Assembly (NCBI GenBank): GCA_947501215.1
Contig: CANMUS010000007.1
Coordinates: 1-64,000 of the forward strand
Direction of reading: 5' to 3'
Source of the DNA: an uncultured Erythrobacter sp.
GTDB lineage: Bacteria > Pseudomonadota > Alphaproteobacteria > Sphingomonadales > Sphingomonadaceae
DNA: 64,000 nt
The position numbers and the translations under genes are program-made. The number at the start of each line of letters is the position of its first letter. The first letter of the stretch is position 1. Shown here piece by piece: positions 25,691-34,593 of this stretch. The notes under the pieces are model-generated. The model searched no databases and was not told the origin of the DNA. It worked only from the letters and a program-made list of their open reading frames with translations.

Positions 25691-26061
25691 TCGTCGTCTC
25701 CCCCATCCGCGATCATGCTTTTTTTGAGCAGCCGGTTCTCCAAAGTGAGATCGGCCACGCACTCCTTCAGATCGCGCGCTTCACGGCGCAGATCCTTTAC
25801 CTCGTCGGTGGTAGCAGCACGGGCTGTATCGCCAGCAAGCCTGCGCTTGCCGGCCTCCATGAACTCCTTGGACCAGGTGTAATACAGGCTCTGTGCGATC
25901 CCTTCACGGCGGCACAGCTCGGCAATGGAGTCATCGCCGCGTAGGCCATCGAGCACGATGCGGATCTTGTCTTCAGCAGAGAAATGCCGACGGGTCTTGC
26001 GGCGGATGTCCTTCACCACCTGCTCGGCAGGCAATTTGGGCTTTGAGGATTTGGGCTTCAT
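25687..26061 (-). CDS. IS3-family transposase OrfA
   Basis: A 124-residue DNA-binding protein with an HTH of the transposase-8 type (EDKIRIVLDGLRGDDSIAEL and REGIAQSLYYTWSKEF) followed by a C-terminal leucine-zipper-like helix LRREARDLKECVADLTLENR. It is expected to bind the inverted repeats and to be joined to OrfB by frameshifting. It looks complete. Confidence 0.88.
   Translation of the reverse strand: MKPKSSKPKLPAEQVVKDIRRKTRRHFSAEDKIRIVLDGLRGDDSIAELCRREGIAQSLYYTWSKEFMEAGKRRLAGDTARAATTDEVKDLRREARDLKECVADLTLENRLLKKSMIADGGDDE
25719..25725 (-). other. Candidate -1 frameshift site of the IS
   Basis: On the minus strand a run of seven A followed by G (CTC-AAAAAAA-GC) lies in the orfA/orfB overlap. 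The orfA frame reads LLKKSM and the -1 frame reads QKKHDR across it. A6G is a common slip site in IS3-family elements. Confidence 0.6.
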
Positions 26062-26119
26062 CTTCGTTCCTTCGTCACTACGACGAAGCCCAAATCCTCC
26101 TTAAATCACAACCTCAAAT

Positions 26120-26146
26120 CTGTGCCATAGGTGCTGACGGGGGACA
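26120..26146 (-). repeat. IS right terminal inverted repeat
   Basis: On the minus strand this reads TGTCCCCCGTCAGCACCTAT followed by GGCACAG. It lies about 60 nt upstream of the orfA start and mirrors the left repeat with five mismatches in the first 26 positions. Confidence 0.85.
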
Positions 26147-26896
26147 GGCCTGAGTACGGCTCACGGTCGTAAGCTGACCGAACATGGTCCAGCCGCCGAA
26201 TGCAACCATATCCCGCATCAGGGGCAATTCGAAGCGCAGCGTGGCCAGTCTGCACTCGTCATATTTGCGCACGCAGTACACGAAAAAGTTCAAACCGAGC
26301 ACGAGCGCCACCCCAACGAGCAGAACTCCGTATGCGACCAATTGCCCTTCCTGGAGGAAGATCAGAGCAACCGCCGCCCCCAATCTTAATATAGCGTCGA
26401 GGATCGATATCCATGCAAAGGCGTGCATATCCTTATGCGCCAGAATGACCGAGGAGTGAAAGGTCGAGAAAATGTTTAGGGCGAAGGCGAGGCTCAGCAA
26501 GTAGAAAAGAATTTGCGCGGCTTCGAACCGCTCCGCCGCGATGACCAATTCGGTCCGCACGAACCACGTGCCAGCTGTTGCCAGAAGGCCCAGCGACAAG
26601 ACCGCCGCGATTATGGACAAGAGCAGTCCCGCATCATGGACTTTTTTCAGGGAAAATTGCGATTGCTTACCCATCGCAAAAGCAAAGTACCTTTGAATGA
26701 TGGTGCTCATGGACAGCGTGAAGAACGATCCGAGCATCACCACGCTGAGTATCACATTGTAGATTGCGAAGTCCTGGACGCCTAGCTGATTAAGAAGGAT
26801 CCGGACCGTAAACAAATTTATGAGGATGGTGAAAATCTGGCGCACGAACAGCATGGCCGTATTCTTTGCCATTCGCGATGTTTCTGATGCACTCAC
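26147..26896 (-). pseudogene. Polysaccharide flippase (Wzx/MATE-like), 5' half only
   Basis: About 250 residues of an integral membrane protein survive. The sequence starts with SRMAKNTAMLFVRQIFTILI and includes LNQLGVQDFAIYNVILSV and FGGWTMFGQLTTVSRTQA, features of O-antigen/teichoic-acid flippases with repeated hydrophobic helices. The frame then runs into IS sequence (CPPSAPMAQI) and stops. Full-length relatives have 12-14 helices and 400-500 residues, so half is missing. The start is a GTG at 26896 or the ATG at 26872; neither has a good Shine-Dalgarno. Probably non-functional. Confidence 0.85.
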
Positions 26897-27031
26897 TAGA
26901 CTACGTGATCCTGGTCATAAGAAAATTTCGTTTCGCAGAATCTGGCTAGCGCATGCCTGCTCGGTGGCTCGTCCGGTCGCCTGCGCGCGCGACCGATAGT
27001 GAGGCGATGCGCAAATGGCAAAGATTATGAA

Positions 27032-29095
27032 CTAGCCGCCCCGAAGCGTCTTTACGCCGTAATCCCGTTCGAACAGATAAAGCAGCACCCGTGCCGCTTC
27101 ACCGCGCTTGCCCTCAAGACCGCCGTCCCGCTCCATGAGGAGCCGCGCATCGTCATGGGCTTTGGGCAGTAGCTGAGTAATCTGGTCGAGGCTGGCGACG
27201 GTGAAAGGCGTATCGCCCGATTGTCGCGTGCCGAGCAATTCCCCGCCGCCGCGCAGGCGCAGATCCTCCTCGGCCAGCAGGAAGCCATCCTGCGTCTGGC
27301 GCATCAGTTTCAACCGTTCCTGAGCGGTTTCGGACAGATTCTCGCCATGCAGCAGCACACAGAAGCTCTTCTCGCTGCCCCGCCCCACGCGTCCACGAAG
27401 CTGGTGAAGCTGGGCCAGCCCGAAGCGTTCGGCCTGTTCGATCACCATCAGCGTTGCATCGGGCACGTCCACACCGACTTCGATCACGGTCGTCGCCACC
27501 AGCAGCTTCGCATCGCCGCTGGCGAATCGCTCCATCGCCGCGTCCTTGATCTCGGGCGCGAGCTGGCCGTGGACCATGACGACATCGCTGCCGAACCGCT
27601 CCTTAAGCACGGCGTAGCGCGCTTCGGCGGCGGCGATCTCCTCCGGCCCGTCCAGTTCGCGGACCATGGGGCACACCCAGTAGGCCTGCCGCCCTTCCGC
27701 AATTTGCGCGGCGAGACGATCAACCAGCGGGCCGATCTTGTCCTGCCCCATCACCACGGTGTCGATAGCCTGCCGACCCGGAGGCAATTCGTCGAGCTTG
27801 CTGACATCGAGCTCACCATATTGCGCCAGCGTCAGCGTGCGCGGGATCGGCGTGGCGGTCATCGCAAGAACATGCGGGGCGCGCTTGCCCTTGCTGGCAA
27901 GCATGAGCCGCTGTCCGACCCCGAAGCGGTGCTGTTCGTCGATCACGACCATGGCGAGATTACGATAAGCGACCTTATCTTGGAAAATCGCATGCGTGCC
28001 GACCGCGATGTCCACACTGCCGTCGAGCAAACCCATCAGCGTCGCCTCGCGCGCCCTGCCCTTGTCGCGCCCGGTCAGCAGCGCGACATGCGCGCCGGTC
28101 GGTTCGGCCATACGACGCAGGCTTTCGTAGTGCTGTCTTGCGAGGATTTCGGTCGGGGCAAGCAGCGCGGCCTGCGCGCCCGCTTCTACTGCGATCAGCA
28201 TGGCTTCCAACGCGACCACCGTCTTGCCCGCGCCTACATCACCTTGCAACAGACGCAGCATGGGTGCCTCCTGCGCCATGTCGCCCTCGATCTCGGCAAT
28301 CGAACGCTTTTGATCGCCCGTCAGCGGGAACGGCAGTTCGAGCCGTCCGCGATAGCTGCCGTCTCCTTGCAACGCCTGGCCGCGCCGCTTGCGATTGTCC
28401 GCGCGCACCAGCATTAAAGCGAGGCTGTTGGCGAGCAGTTCGTCATAGGCGAGCCTGTCGCGAGCCGCTTTGTTCTCGCCCTTGTGCGCCAGGACCAACG
28501 CATCGCGCCACGCGGGCCAGCCTTCCTTGTCCAATTGCGAGCCGTCGATCCATTCGGGCAGTTCGGGCGTACGCTCCAGCGCTTGCTCGATCAGCCCCGC
28601 CACCTTCGGCTGCGTGAGGCCTTCGGAGAGGCGATAGACCGGCTCGCACAGGCGCTGTAGGCTCTCGCCGCCTTCTTCCAGCACATGATCCGGATGGACG
28701 ATCTGCAACATGTCGCCGAAGCGTTCGAGTCTGCCCGCCACCCAGCGCGTTTCGCCCACCGGCAGCTGCTTTTTTGCCGTATAGGACGCGCGCCCGAAAT
28801 AGGTCAGCGCGAGGATATTGCCGATCGCATCCTGCGCCAGCACACGATAGGGCGCGCGCGGACTACGGCTGGCGCGATGCTCGGTGACGGTCAGCTTGAC
28901 GACGATCTGCTCGCCCTCGCCCGCCTCGTCGATATTGCCGACCGCCCGGCGGGTCACGAAGCGTTCGGGAAGGTGATAGTCGAGATCGCGTATCCGCGTG
29001 AGACCGAGGCGCCCGAGCGGTTTCTTCAGCTTCGGCCCCACGCCGTCGAGCGTCTCCGTTTCGGCGAACAGGGGGTTGAGGACCTCGGGGCGCAT
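27032..29095 (-). CDS. recG: ATP-dependent DNA helicase RecG
   Basis: A 687-residue helicase that regresses stalled replication forks and branch-migrates Holliday junctions. The N-terminal wedge OB region starts with LDGVGPKLKKPLGRLGL. Motor motifs follow: Walker A GDVGAGKTVVALEA, the DEQH box VIDEQHRFGVGQR, ATPIPRTL, and motif VI QLRGRVGRG. Length and order match RecG. It is divergent from sdhE and flanked by the flippase remnant. Confidence 0.96.
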   Translation of the reverse strand: MRPEVLNPLFAETETLDGVGPKLKKPLGRLGLTRIRDLDYHLPERFVTRRAVGNIDEAGEGEQIVVKLTVTEHRASRSPRAPYRVLAQDAIGNILALTYFGRASYTAKKQLPVGETRWVAGRLERFGDMLQIVHPDHVLEEGGESLQRLCEPVYRLSEGLTQPKVAGLIEQALERTPELPEWIDGSQLDKEGWPAWRDALVLAHKGENKAARDRLAYDELLANSLALMLVRADNRKRRGQALQGDGSYRGRLELPFPLTGDQKRSIAEIEGDMAQEAPMLRLLQGDVGAGKTVVALEAMLIAVEAGAQAALLAPTEILARQHYESLRRMAEPTGAHVALLTGRDKGRAREATLMGLLDGSVDIAVGTHAIFQDKVAYRNLAMVVIDEQHRFGVGQRLMLASKGKRAPHVLAMTATPIPRTLTLAQYGELDVSKLDELPPGRQAIDTVVMGQDKIGPLVDRLAAQIAEGRQAYWVCPMVRELDGPEEIAAAEARYAVLKERFGSDVVMVHGQLAPEIKDAAMERFASGDAKLLVATTVIEVGVDVPDATLMVIEQAERFGLAQLHQLRGRVGRGSEKSFCVLLHGENLSETAQERLKLMRQTQDGFLLAEEDLRLRGGGELLGTRQSGDTPFTVASLDQITQLLPKAHDDARLLMERDGGLEGKRGEAARVLLYLFERDYGVKTLRGG

Positions 29096-29120
29096 GGTCG
29101 GTCGCTACCAACTTCCGCCC

Positions 29121-29219
29121 GTCATTGCGAGGAGCCGGAGGCAACTTGGTAATCCATCTCCAAGGCTGTCCACAGCTCAAGGGGCGAACGCTGGATTGCT
29201 TCACTTCGCTCGCAATGAC
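29121..29219. repeat. Intergenic palindromic repeat between recG and sdhE
   Basis: GTCATTGCGA at 29121-29130 pairs with TCGCAATGAC at 29210-29219. Inner parts also resemble each other in inverted form (GGTAATCCA versus TGGATTGCTTC). The GTCATTGCGAGxGxxG...CAATCCA pattern is one I recognise from dispersed intergenic repeats of alphaproteobacteria. It fills most of the 160-nt divergent gap and could contain or disturb the promoters. Confidence 0.7.
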
Positions 29220-29256
29220 TGTTGAAAGGCCGCTTCTCGTGGCCTAACCGCTCCCC

Positions 29257-29535
29257 ATGCCCGAAATGCTCACCTTCGATGGCCGCAAGCAGCGCGCGAA
29301 GTTTCGCGCCTGGCACCGCGGCACGCGCGAGGCCGACTACATGATCGGCGGCTTTTTCGACCGCTATCATGCGGACTGGTCCGAAGAAGAACTCGCCTGG
29401 TTCGAAATGCTGCTCGAGGAAGACGACGTGGATGTCATGGCCTGGGCCCTCAAGACCCAGCCCACCCCGCCGCGTTTCCAGGGCGAGTTGATGAACGCGA
29501 TGCAGGAACTCGATTACGTCGACATTCCGCGTTGA
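29257..29535 (+). CDS. sdhE: Succinate dehydrogenase assembly factor SdhE
   Basis: A 92-residue protein that promotes FAD attachment to SdhA. It has the family motif RGTREAD at residues 21-27 (RGxxExD type), then DYMIGGFFDRY and an acidic helical tail LDYVDIP. The length is typical. An alternative start at the ATG three codons in cannot be excluded. It sits between recG (divergent) and mfd (same strand), the usual alphaproteobacterial arrangement recG-sdhE-mfd. Confidence 0.92.
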   Translation: MPEMLTFDGRKQRAKFRAWHRGTREADYMIGGFFDRYHADWSEEELAWFEMLLEEDDVDVMAWALKTQPTPPRFQGELMNAMQELDYVDIPR

Positions 29536-29652
29536 CGGGCGGCCCGCGGGCACTATCTCGCCACTGACGTATTACTGAAGCACCCCCTTCCCGACCGGGC
29601 AGGGGGCAAACGTGCGTGTGCGACAGGCTGCGCCCCCGACGACAGGATTCCG

Positions 29653-32600
29653 ATGCCCGACCTTGCCCGTATCCTGAAAGCCGATAGCCCGCTCACGCTG
29701 GCGCAAGTTGCGCGCGGCGCGCAGCCGCTGGTGATGGCCGATCTTGCGCGGGCAAGCGCTGGGCGCGCCGTATTCATCGCGCCCGACGATGCCGCGATGC
29801 GCGGAATCGTCGACGCGGCGGACTTCTTCGCGCCCGAGCTGGAAGTGATCGAGTTCCCGGCCTGGGATTCGCTCCCCTACGACCGTGCCAGCCCCGCCCT
29901 GTCGATCAGCGCGCGGCGTCTTGCTGCGCTTCACCGACTGCAGACCGGCAAGGCGAAGGCGCAACTGGTCATCACGACCGCCAACGCCGTGCTCCAGCGC
30001 GTGCTTACCCCTTTCCGCATCCGCGAGAGCGTACGCGAGTTCAAGCCCGGCACGGAAATCGGCCGGGAAAGCTTGTCGGTGCTCCTGCAAAAACAAGGAT
30101 ACAGCCGAACCGATACGGTCATCGACAAGGGCGACTATGCCATCCGCGGATCGATCGTCGACGTCTTCCCCAGCGGGCTGGACGAGGCGCTGCGGCTCGA
30201 CTTTTTCGGCGACGAGCTGGAAAGTCTGCGCAGCTTCGATCCCACCACCCAGATGAGCACCGGGCGGCTCGACAGCCATCTGCTGCTACCCGCCAGCGAA
30301 GCACTGCTGGACGAGGACAGCATCAAGCGCTTCCGCAGCCGCTATCGCGAGATGTTCGGGGCCAATGCCACACAGGACCCGCTCTACGAAGCGGTCAGCG
30401 AGGGGCGCAGGCTCGCCGGCATGGAGCATTGGCTCCCGCTGTTCGAGGACAAGCTGGTCACGCTGTTCGACCACCTCGGCAAGGACGATGTCGTCGTGAT
30501 CGACAACGCCTCGCTTGCCGCTGCGGAAGAGCGGCTGAAGGATATAGGCGATTATCACGACCAGCGCACCGCGATCAGCGGGCAGGCAAAGGGCAATTAC
30601 CGCCCGCTGAAACCCGACGCGCTGTATCTTACCGAGAGCGAGTTCAAGGCCGCTCTCGCCGATGCGCCAGCACACCGCGCGACAACATTCGACGAGCCGG
30701 AGAGCGACAAGGTCATCGATTTTGGCTTCCGCTCCGGCCGCGATTTTGCGCCTGAGCGCGCGCGCGGCGACAATGTCTATCCGGTGCTGGCCGACCATTT
30801 GAAAGCCATCGGCAAGGCCGGCAAGCGCCCGCTGCTGGCGACATATTCCAAGGGTAGCCGCTCTCGCATCGTCTCTATCCTCGACGAAGCCGGCGTAACG
30901 GTGCAATTGGCCGATAGCTGGCAGGAAGCACTCGGCCAGTCGGCCAAGGGTAAGCCCTCGGCGATGATTCTGCCCGTCGAGGCCAGCTTCGCCAATGACG
31001 AGCTTGAGCTGCTGACCGAGCAGGACATTCTCGGCGACCGACTGGTGCGTCGCAAGCGCAAGCGCAAGGATGCCGACGCCTTCCTTGCCGAACTCCAGGC
31101 GCTCAGCGTCGGCGATCTGATCGTCCACACAGAGCATGGCATCGGCAAATATCTCGGCCTCGAACCCATCCCGGTCGGTAAATCGAAGCACGACTGCGTC
31201 CAGCTCGAATATCGCGGCGGCGACAAGCTGTTCATCCCGGTCGAGAATATCGATGTGCTCAGCCGCTATGGCTCCTCCGAAGAAGCGGTCCAGTTGGACA
31301 AGCTCGGCGGAGAAGCCTGGCAGAAGCGCCGCGCCCGCCTGAAGGAGCGCATCCGCGAGATCGCTGGCGAGCTTATGCAGGTCGCCGCCCAGCGCGCGCT
31401 CAAAAAAGCGCCGGTGCTGGAAGTGGAGGACGGCCCGTACAACCAATTCCTCGACCGCTTCCAGTACGAGGAAACCGACGATCAGGAACGCGCGATCGAG
31501 GACGTGCTGCGTGATCTCGAAAGCGGCAGGCCGATGGACCGGCTGGTCTGCGGCGATGTCGGCTTCGGCAAGACCGAGGTCGCCCTGCGCGCTGCCTTCG
31601 TCGCCGCGATGAACGGCCAACAAGTCGCCGTGGTCGCCCCCACCACCCTGCTCGCCCGCCAGCATTTCGAGAATTTCAGCCAGCGCTTCGGCGGCTTTCC
31701 CCTCAAGGTCGGGCGGCTGTCTCGACTGGTGGGCTCTAAAGAAACAAAAGAGACGCGCGAAGGTCTTGAGAAAGGCGATGTCGACATCGTTGTCGGGACG
31801 CACGCGATCCTGTCCAAACAGACGAAGTTCAAGAACCTCGGCTTGGTGATCGTGGACGAAGAACAGCGGTTCGGCGTGACGCACAAGGAGAAGCTAAAGC
31901 AGCTGCGCGCCGATGTGCACATGCTGACGCTGACCGCCACGCCGATCCCGCGGACGTTGCAGATGGCGATGACGGGCCTGCGCGAACTTTCCACCATTCA
32001 GACCCCGCCCGTCGATCGTCTCGCCGTGCGGACCTACGTAATGGAATGGGACGACATGGTGATGCGCGAGGCGCTGCTGCGCGAACATCATCGCGGCGGG
32101 CAAAGCTTCATCGTCGTTCCGCGCATTTCCGACATGGAACAGGTGTCCGACTGGCTTCACGAGAATGTGCCCGAGGTGAAGTTCGTCGCTGCTCATGGCC
32201 AGATGAACGCGGGGGAGATCGAGGAGCGGATGAGCGCTTTCTACGAAGGCAAATACGATGTGTTGCTCGCGACGACCATCGTCGAAAGCGGCCTTGATTT
32301 GCCAAGCGCAAACACGATCATCATCCACCGCGCCGACATCTTCGGCCTCGCCCAGCTCTATCAGTTGCGCGGCCGCGTGGGCCGCTCGAAGCTGCGCGCC
32401 TACGCCTATCTCACGTATGCCGCCGATACGCAGTTGAGCGAAGTCGCGGAGAAACGGCTGAAAGTCCTGGGCGATCTCGACAGCCTCGGCGCGGGCTTCC
32501 AGCTGGCGAGCCACGACCTCGACATCCGCGGCGCAGGCAATCTTCTGGGCGACGAACAATCGGGCCATATCCGCGAGGTCGGCTTCGAACTCTACCAGTC

Positions 32601-33144
32601 GATGCTCGAGGACGCGATCCTTGCAGCCAAAGCCGGTGAACTGGGCCTCGAGGCCAAGCCGGAGCGCGTCAGTCCGCAGATTACGGTCGATGCCCCAATC
32701 ATGATTCCGGAGGATTACGTGCCTGACCTCGCCGTCCGCATGGCTCTCTACCGCCGTCTCAACGATGCCGGGGACAAGGCTGAAATCGAGGCGCTCGCCG
32801 CCGAAATGATCGACCGCTTCGGCGATCTGCCACCCGCGACCGCGAACCTCGTCCGCCTGATCGAGATCAAGCATCAGGCCATCGAGGCGAACATCGCCAA
32901 GATCGACGTCGGCGCGCAGGGGACGCTGGTGACCTTCCACAATGACGATTTCCCCGACGGCCCCGGCCTGATCTCCTATGTCGATCGCCTGCAGGGAACG
33001 GCCAAGCTGCGGCCCGACATGAAGCTGGTGATCAGCCGCGCATGGAATTCGCCGGAAAGCAGGCTGAACGGCCTGTTCCAATTGACGAAGGGGCTATCGG
33101 GGATCGTGCGGAAAGCAAAAAAGCGCGAGAAGAAGGCGGCCTAA
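29653..33144 (+). CDS. mfd: Transcription-repair coupling factor Mfd
   Basis: A 1163-residue translocase that removes RNA polymerase stalled at DNA lesions and recruits UvrA. The UvrB-like N-terminal module is followed by the RNA-polymerase-interaction domain (VHTEHGIGKYLGLE), then RecG-like motor motifs GDVGFGKTEVALRAAF, VIVDEEQRFGVTHKEKL and ATPIPRTLQMA, and the TRG motif around QLRGRVGRSKLRAYAYL. A C-terminal TRCF domain ends near PESRLNGLF. Its TAA overlaps the TAG of the convergent EAL gene by 2 nt. Confidence 0.97.
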   Translation: MPDLARILKADSPLTLAQVARGAQPLVMADLARASAGRAVFIAPDDAAMRGIVDAADFFAPELEVIEFPAWDSLPYDRASPALSISARRLAALHRLQTGKAKAQLVITTANAVLQRVLTPFRIRESVREFKPGTEIGRESLSVLLQKQGYSRTDTVIDKGDYAIRGSIVDVFPSGLDEALRLDFFGDELESLRSFDPTTQMSTGRLDSHLLLPASEALLDEDSIKRFRSRYREMFGANATQDPLYEAVSEGRRLAGMEHWLPLFEDKLVTLFDHLGKDDVVVIDNASLAAAEERLKDIGDYHDQRTAISGQAKGNYRPLKPDALYLTESEFKAALADAPAHRATTFDEPESDKVIDFGFRSGRDFAPERARGDNVYPVLADHLKAIGKAGKRPLLATYSKGSRSRIVSILDEAGVTVQLADSWQEALGQSAKGKPSAMILPVEASFANDELELLTEQDILGDRLVRRKRKRKDADAFLAELQALSVGDLIVHTEHGIGKYLGLEPIPVGKSKHDCVQLEYRGGDKLFIPVENIDVLSRYGSSEEAVQLDKLGGEAWQKRRARLKERIREIAGELMQVAAQRALKKAPVLEVEDGPYNQFLDRFQYEETDDQERAIEDVLRDLESGRPMDRLVCGDVGFGKTEVALRAAFVAAMNGQQVAVVAPTTLLARQHFENFSQRFGGFPLKVGRLSRLVGSKETKETREGLEKGDVDIVVGTHAILSKQTKFKNLGLVIVDEEQRFGVTHKEKLKQLRADVHMLTLTATPIPRTLQMAMTGLRELSTIQTPPVDRLAVRTYVMEWDDMVMREALLREHHRGGQSFIVVPRISDMEQVSDWLHENVPEVKFVAAHGQMNAGEIEERMSAFYEGKYDVLLATTIVESGLDLPSANTIIIHRADIFGLAQLYQLRGRVGRSKLRAYAYLTYAADTQLSEVAEKRLKVLGDLDSLGAGFQLASHDLDIRGAGNLLGDEQSGHIREVGFELYQSMLEDAILAAKAGELGLEAKPERVSPQITVDAPIMIPEDYVPDLAVRMALYRRLNDAGDKAEIEALAAEMIDRFGDLPPATANLVRLIEIKHQAIEANIAKIDVGAQGTLVTFHNDDFPDGPGLISYVDRLQGTAKLRPDMKLVISRAWNSPESRLNGLFQLTKGLSGIVRKAKKREKKAA

Positions 33145-34463
33145 GCCTCTGCCAGCTCTAGAAATTCCTGCGCTGTCTTAGGTTCGGCGCGCAGGAAACC
33201 CTGATAATATTCGCAACCTTCGGCGGCGATCAGCGCGCGCTGCTCTTCCTTCTCCACGCCTTCCACCACGACCGCGAGATCGAGCGCGCTGGCCATCGCG
33301 ATGATGGCGCGAAAGACCGCGAGGTCGCGATCGTCTTCCAGAACGCCGTCGATCATCGAGCGGTCGAGCTTGATGCAGTCGATCGGCAGAACCTTGAGGT
33401 AGCGGAAGTTGCAGAATCCCGCGCCGAAATCGTCGAGCGCCAGGCGGATGTCGAAAATCTTGAGTTGGTCGAGCACATGTCCGACCCTGTCGAGATCGGC
33501 GAGCAGGACCTGCTCGATGATTTCCAGCGTGATGCGCGACATGGAAAAGCCGATCCGCTCGGCCAGTCGGGCAAATTCCATCGCAAAGCTGTCGGCAGCG
33601 AGATCGGCAGGCGTGACGTTGAGCGAGAGCCGCAGATGCTCGGGCCAGTGTACCGCCTGTTCCAGCGCCCGCTGCGCGATATGGCGCGAGAGGTGCGCGA
33701 CATGGTCCGCGCGCTCGGCAATCTGGAACAGGGATCCTGCACCCACGCGCCCGATGGTGGGATGGTGCCACCTCGCCAGCGCTTCGGCCCCGATCATCTT
33801 GTCGTCGGCCAGCGCATATTGCGGCTGGAAGAGTATCTCGATCTCGTCCTTGTCGATCGCAGCGAGCAAATCGGCCTCGAGATCGCGGAACGAACGGCCC
33901 GACAGTTCGATCTCTCCGCTCGACCAATCGATCCTGCGTCCCTGCCCCTGCCGCATGCGGTTGGCCATCTCGGACAGGCGATCGAATATTCGCTCAGGAG
34001 AGTCGTCTTCCGTCGCACGCAACAAGACCACGCGCGGCCACAGGCGCAGGCTGCCGACATCGTCTCCCGGGCTGGCGATCGGCATGGCGATCGCATCGGC
34101 AAGTGCTTCGGCGAGCCATTCCCAGCGTTCGCGGCTGCATTGCTGGCGTGAAAGCAAGAGGAAACTCCCGCCGCTGATCCGCGCCGCCAGCCACGCCATG
34201 CTGTCGAGCTCGTCGGCGGCGAAATGCTTGATGCGCTGCGCCACTTCGACCAGCGCCCCGTCGCCCGCGCTTTCGCCGAAGGCCACGTTGACGGTGTCGA
34301 TCCGGCCGAGCGTGATCATCATCGCATGGATCGGGCACGGGATCGTGTCCTGCGGCCAATCGCGCTGCCACCGCGCAATGGTCGCGCGTGCTTCTTCCAG
34401 ATCGGCCAGGCCGGTCAGGCTATCGCGCGACTCTCTTGTATTGTCTTGGGGCAGCGTTGCCAT
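33141..34463 (-). CDS. EAL-domain cyclic di-GMP phosphodiesterase with degenerate GGDEF
   Basis: A 440-residue cytoplasmic protein with no membrane helix. The first half (about 10-170) is a degenerate GGDEF domain in which the active site reads SGGSF at 97-101, so it should not make c-di-GMP. The EAL half is well conserved: EAL at 227-229, LNVTPADL, EIIEQVLL, LDDFGAGF, IKLDRSM and VVEGVEKEEQ, which carry the metal and catalytic residues. It should therefore hydrolyse c-di-GMP, with the GGDEF half possibly a regulatory GTP sensor. It is convergent with mfd. Confidence 0.9.
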   Translation of the reverse strand: MATLPQDNTRESRDSLTGLADLEEARATIARWQRDWPQDTIPCPIHAMMITLGRIDTVNVAFGESAGDGALVEVAQRIKHFAADELDSMAWLAARISGGSFLLLSRQQCSRERWEWLAEALADAIAMPIASPGDDVGSLRLWPRVVLLRATEDDSPERIFDRLSEMANRMRQGQGRRIDWSSGEIELSGRSFRDLEADLLAAIDKDEIEILFQPQYALADDKMIGAEALARWHHPTIGRVGAGSLFQIAERADHVAHLSRHIAQRALEQAVHWPEHLRLSLNVTPADLAADSFAMEFARLAERIGFSMSRITLEIIEQVLLADLDRVGHVLDQLKIFDIRLALDDFGAGFCNFRYLKVLPIDCIKLDRSMIDGVLEDDRDLAVFRAIIAMASALDLAVVVEGVEKEEQRALIAAEGCEYYQGFLRAEPKTAQEFLELAEA

Positions 34464-34593
34464 GGGAACGTTCCTATCCGCTTTACCGACAATTTAATCC
34501 AGTCATTTGGCTCTGTTGCCAAATGGGACGGGCGGCCATAGGTAGCGCGCCGAACCGGGCGACCTGCCTGCGGAACGGAGCACGCGCCGCACC

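Larger units (their letters stand above)
24637..26146 (-). mobile_element. IS3-family insertion sequence, about 1.5 kb
   Basis: The element is bounded by imperfect inverted repeats starting TGTCC and ending GGACA, matching at 21 of the first 26 positions. It carries orfA and orfB on the minus strand with a DDE transposase, the IS3 layout. The flanks are ...GTCGAC on the left and GGCCTG... on the right, with no 3-5 bp direct repeat. The left flank is a ThDP-enzyme remnant and the right flank a flippase remnant, so both neighbours are broken at the exact IS borders. Confidence 0.9.

Noticed and set aside
30286-31884. 532-codon minus-strand frame opposite mfd
   Set aside because: Antisense shadow of mfd; no recognised domain.
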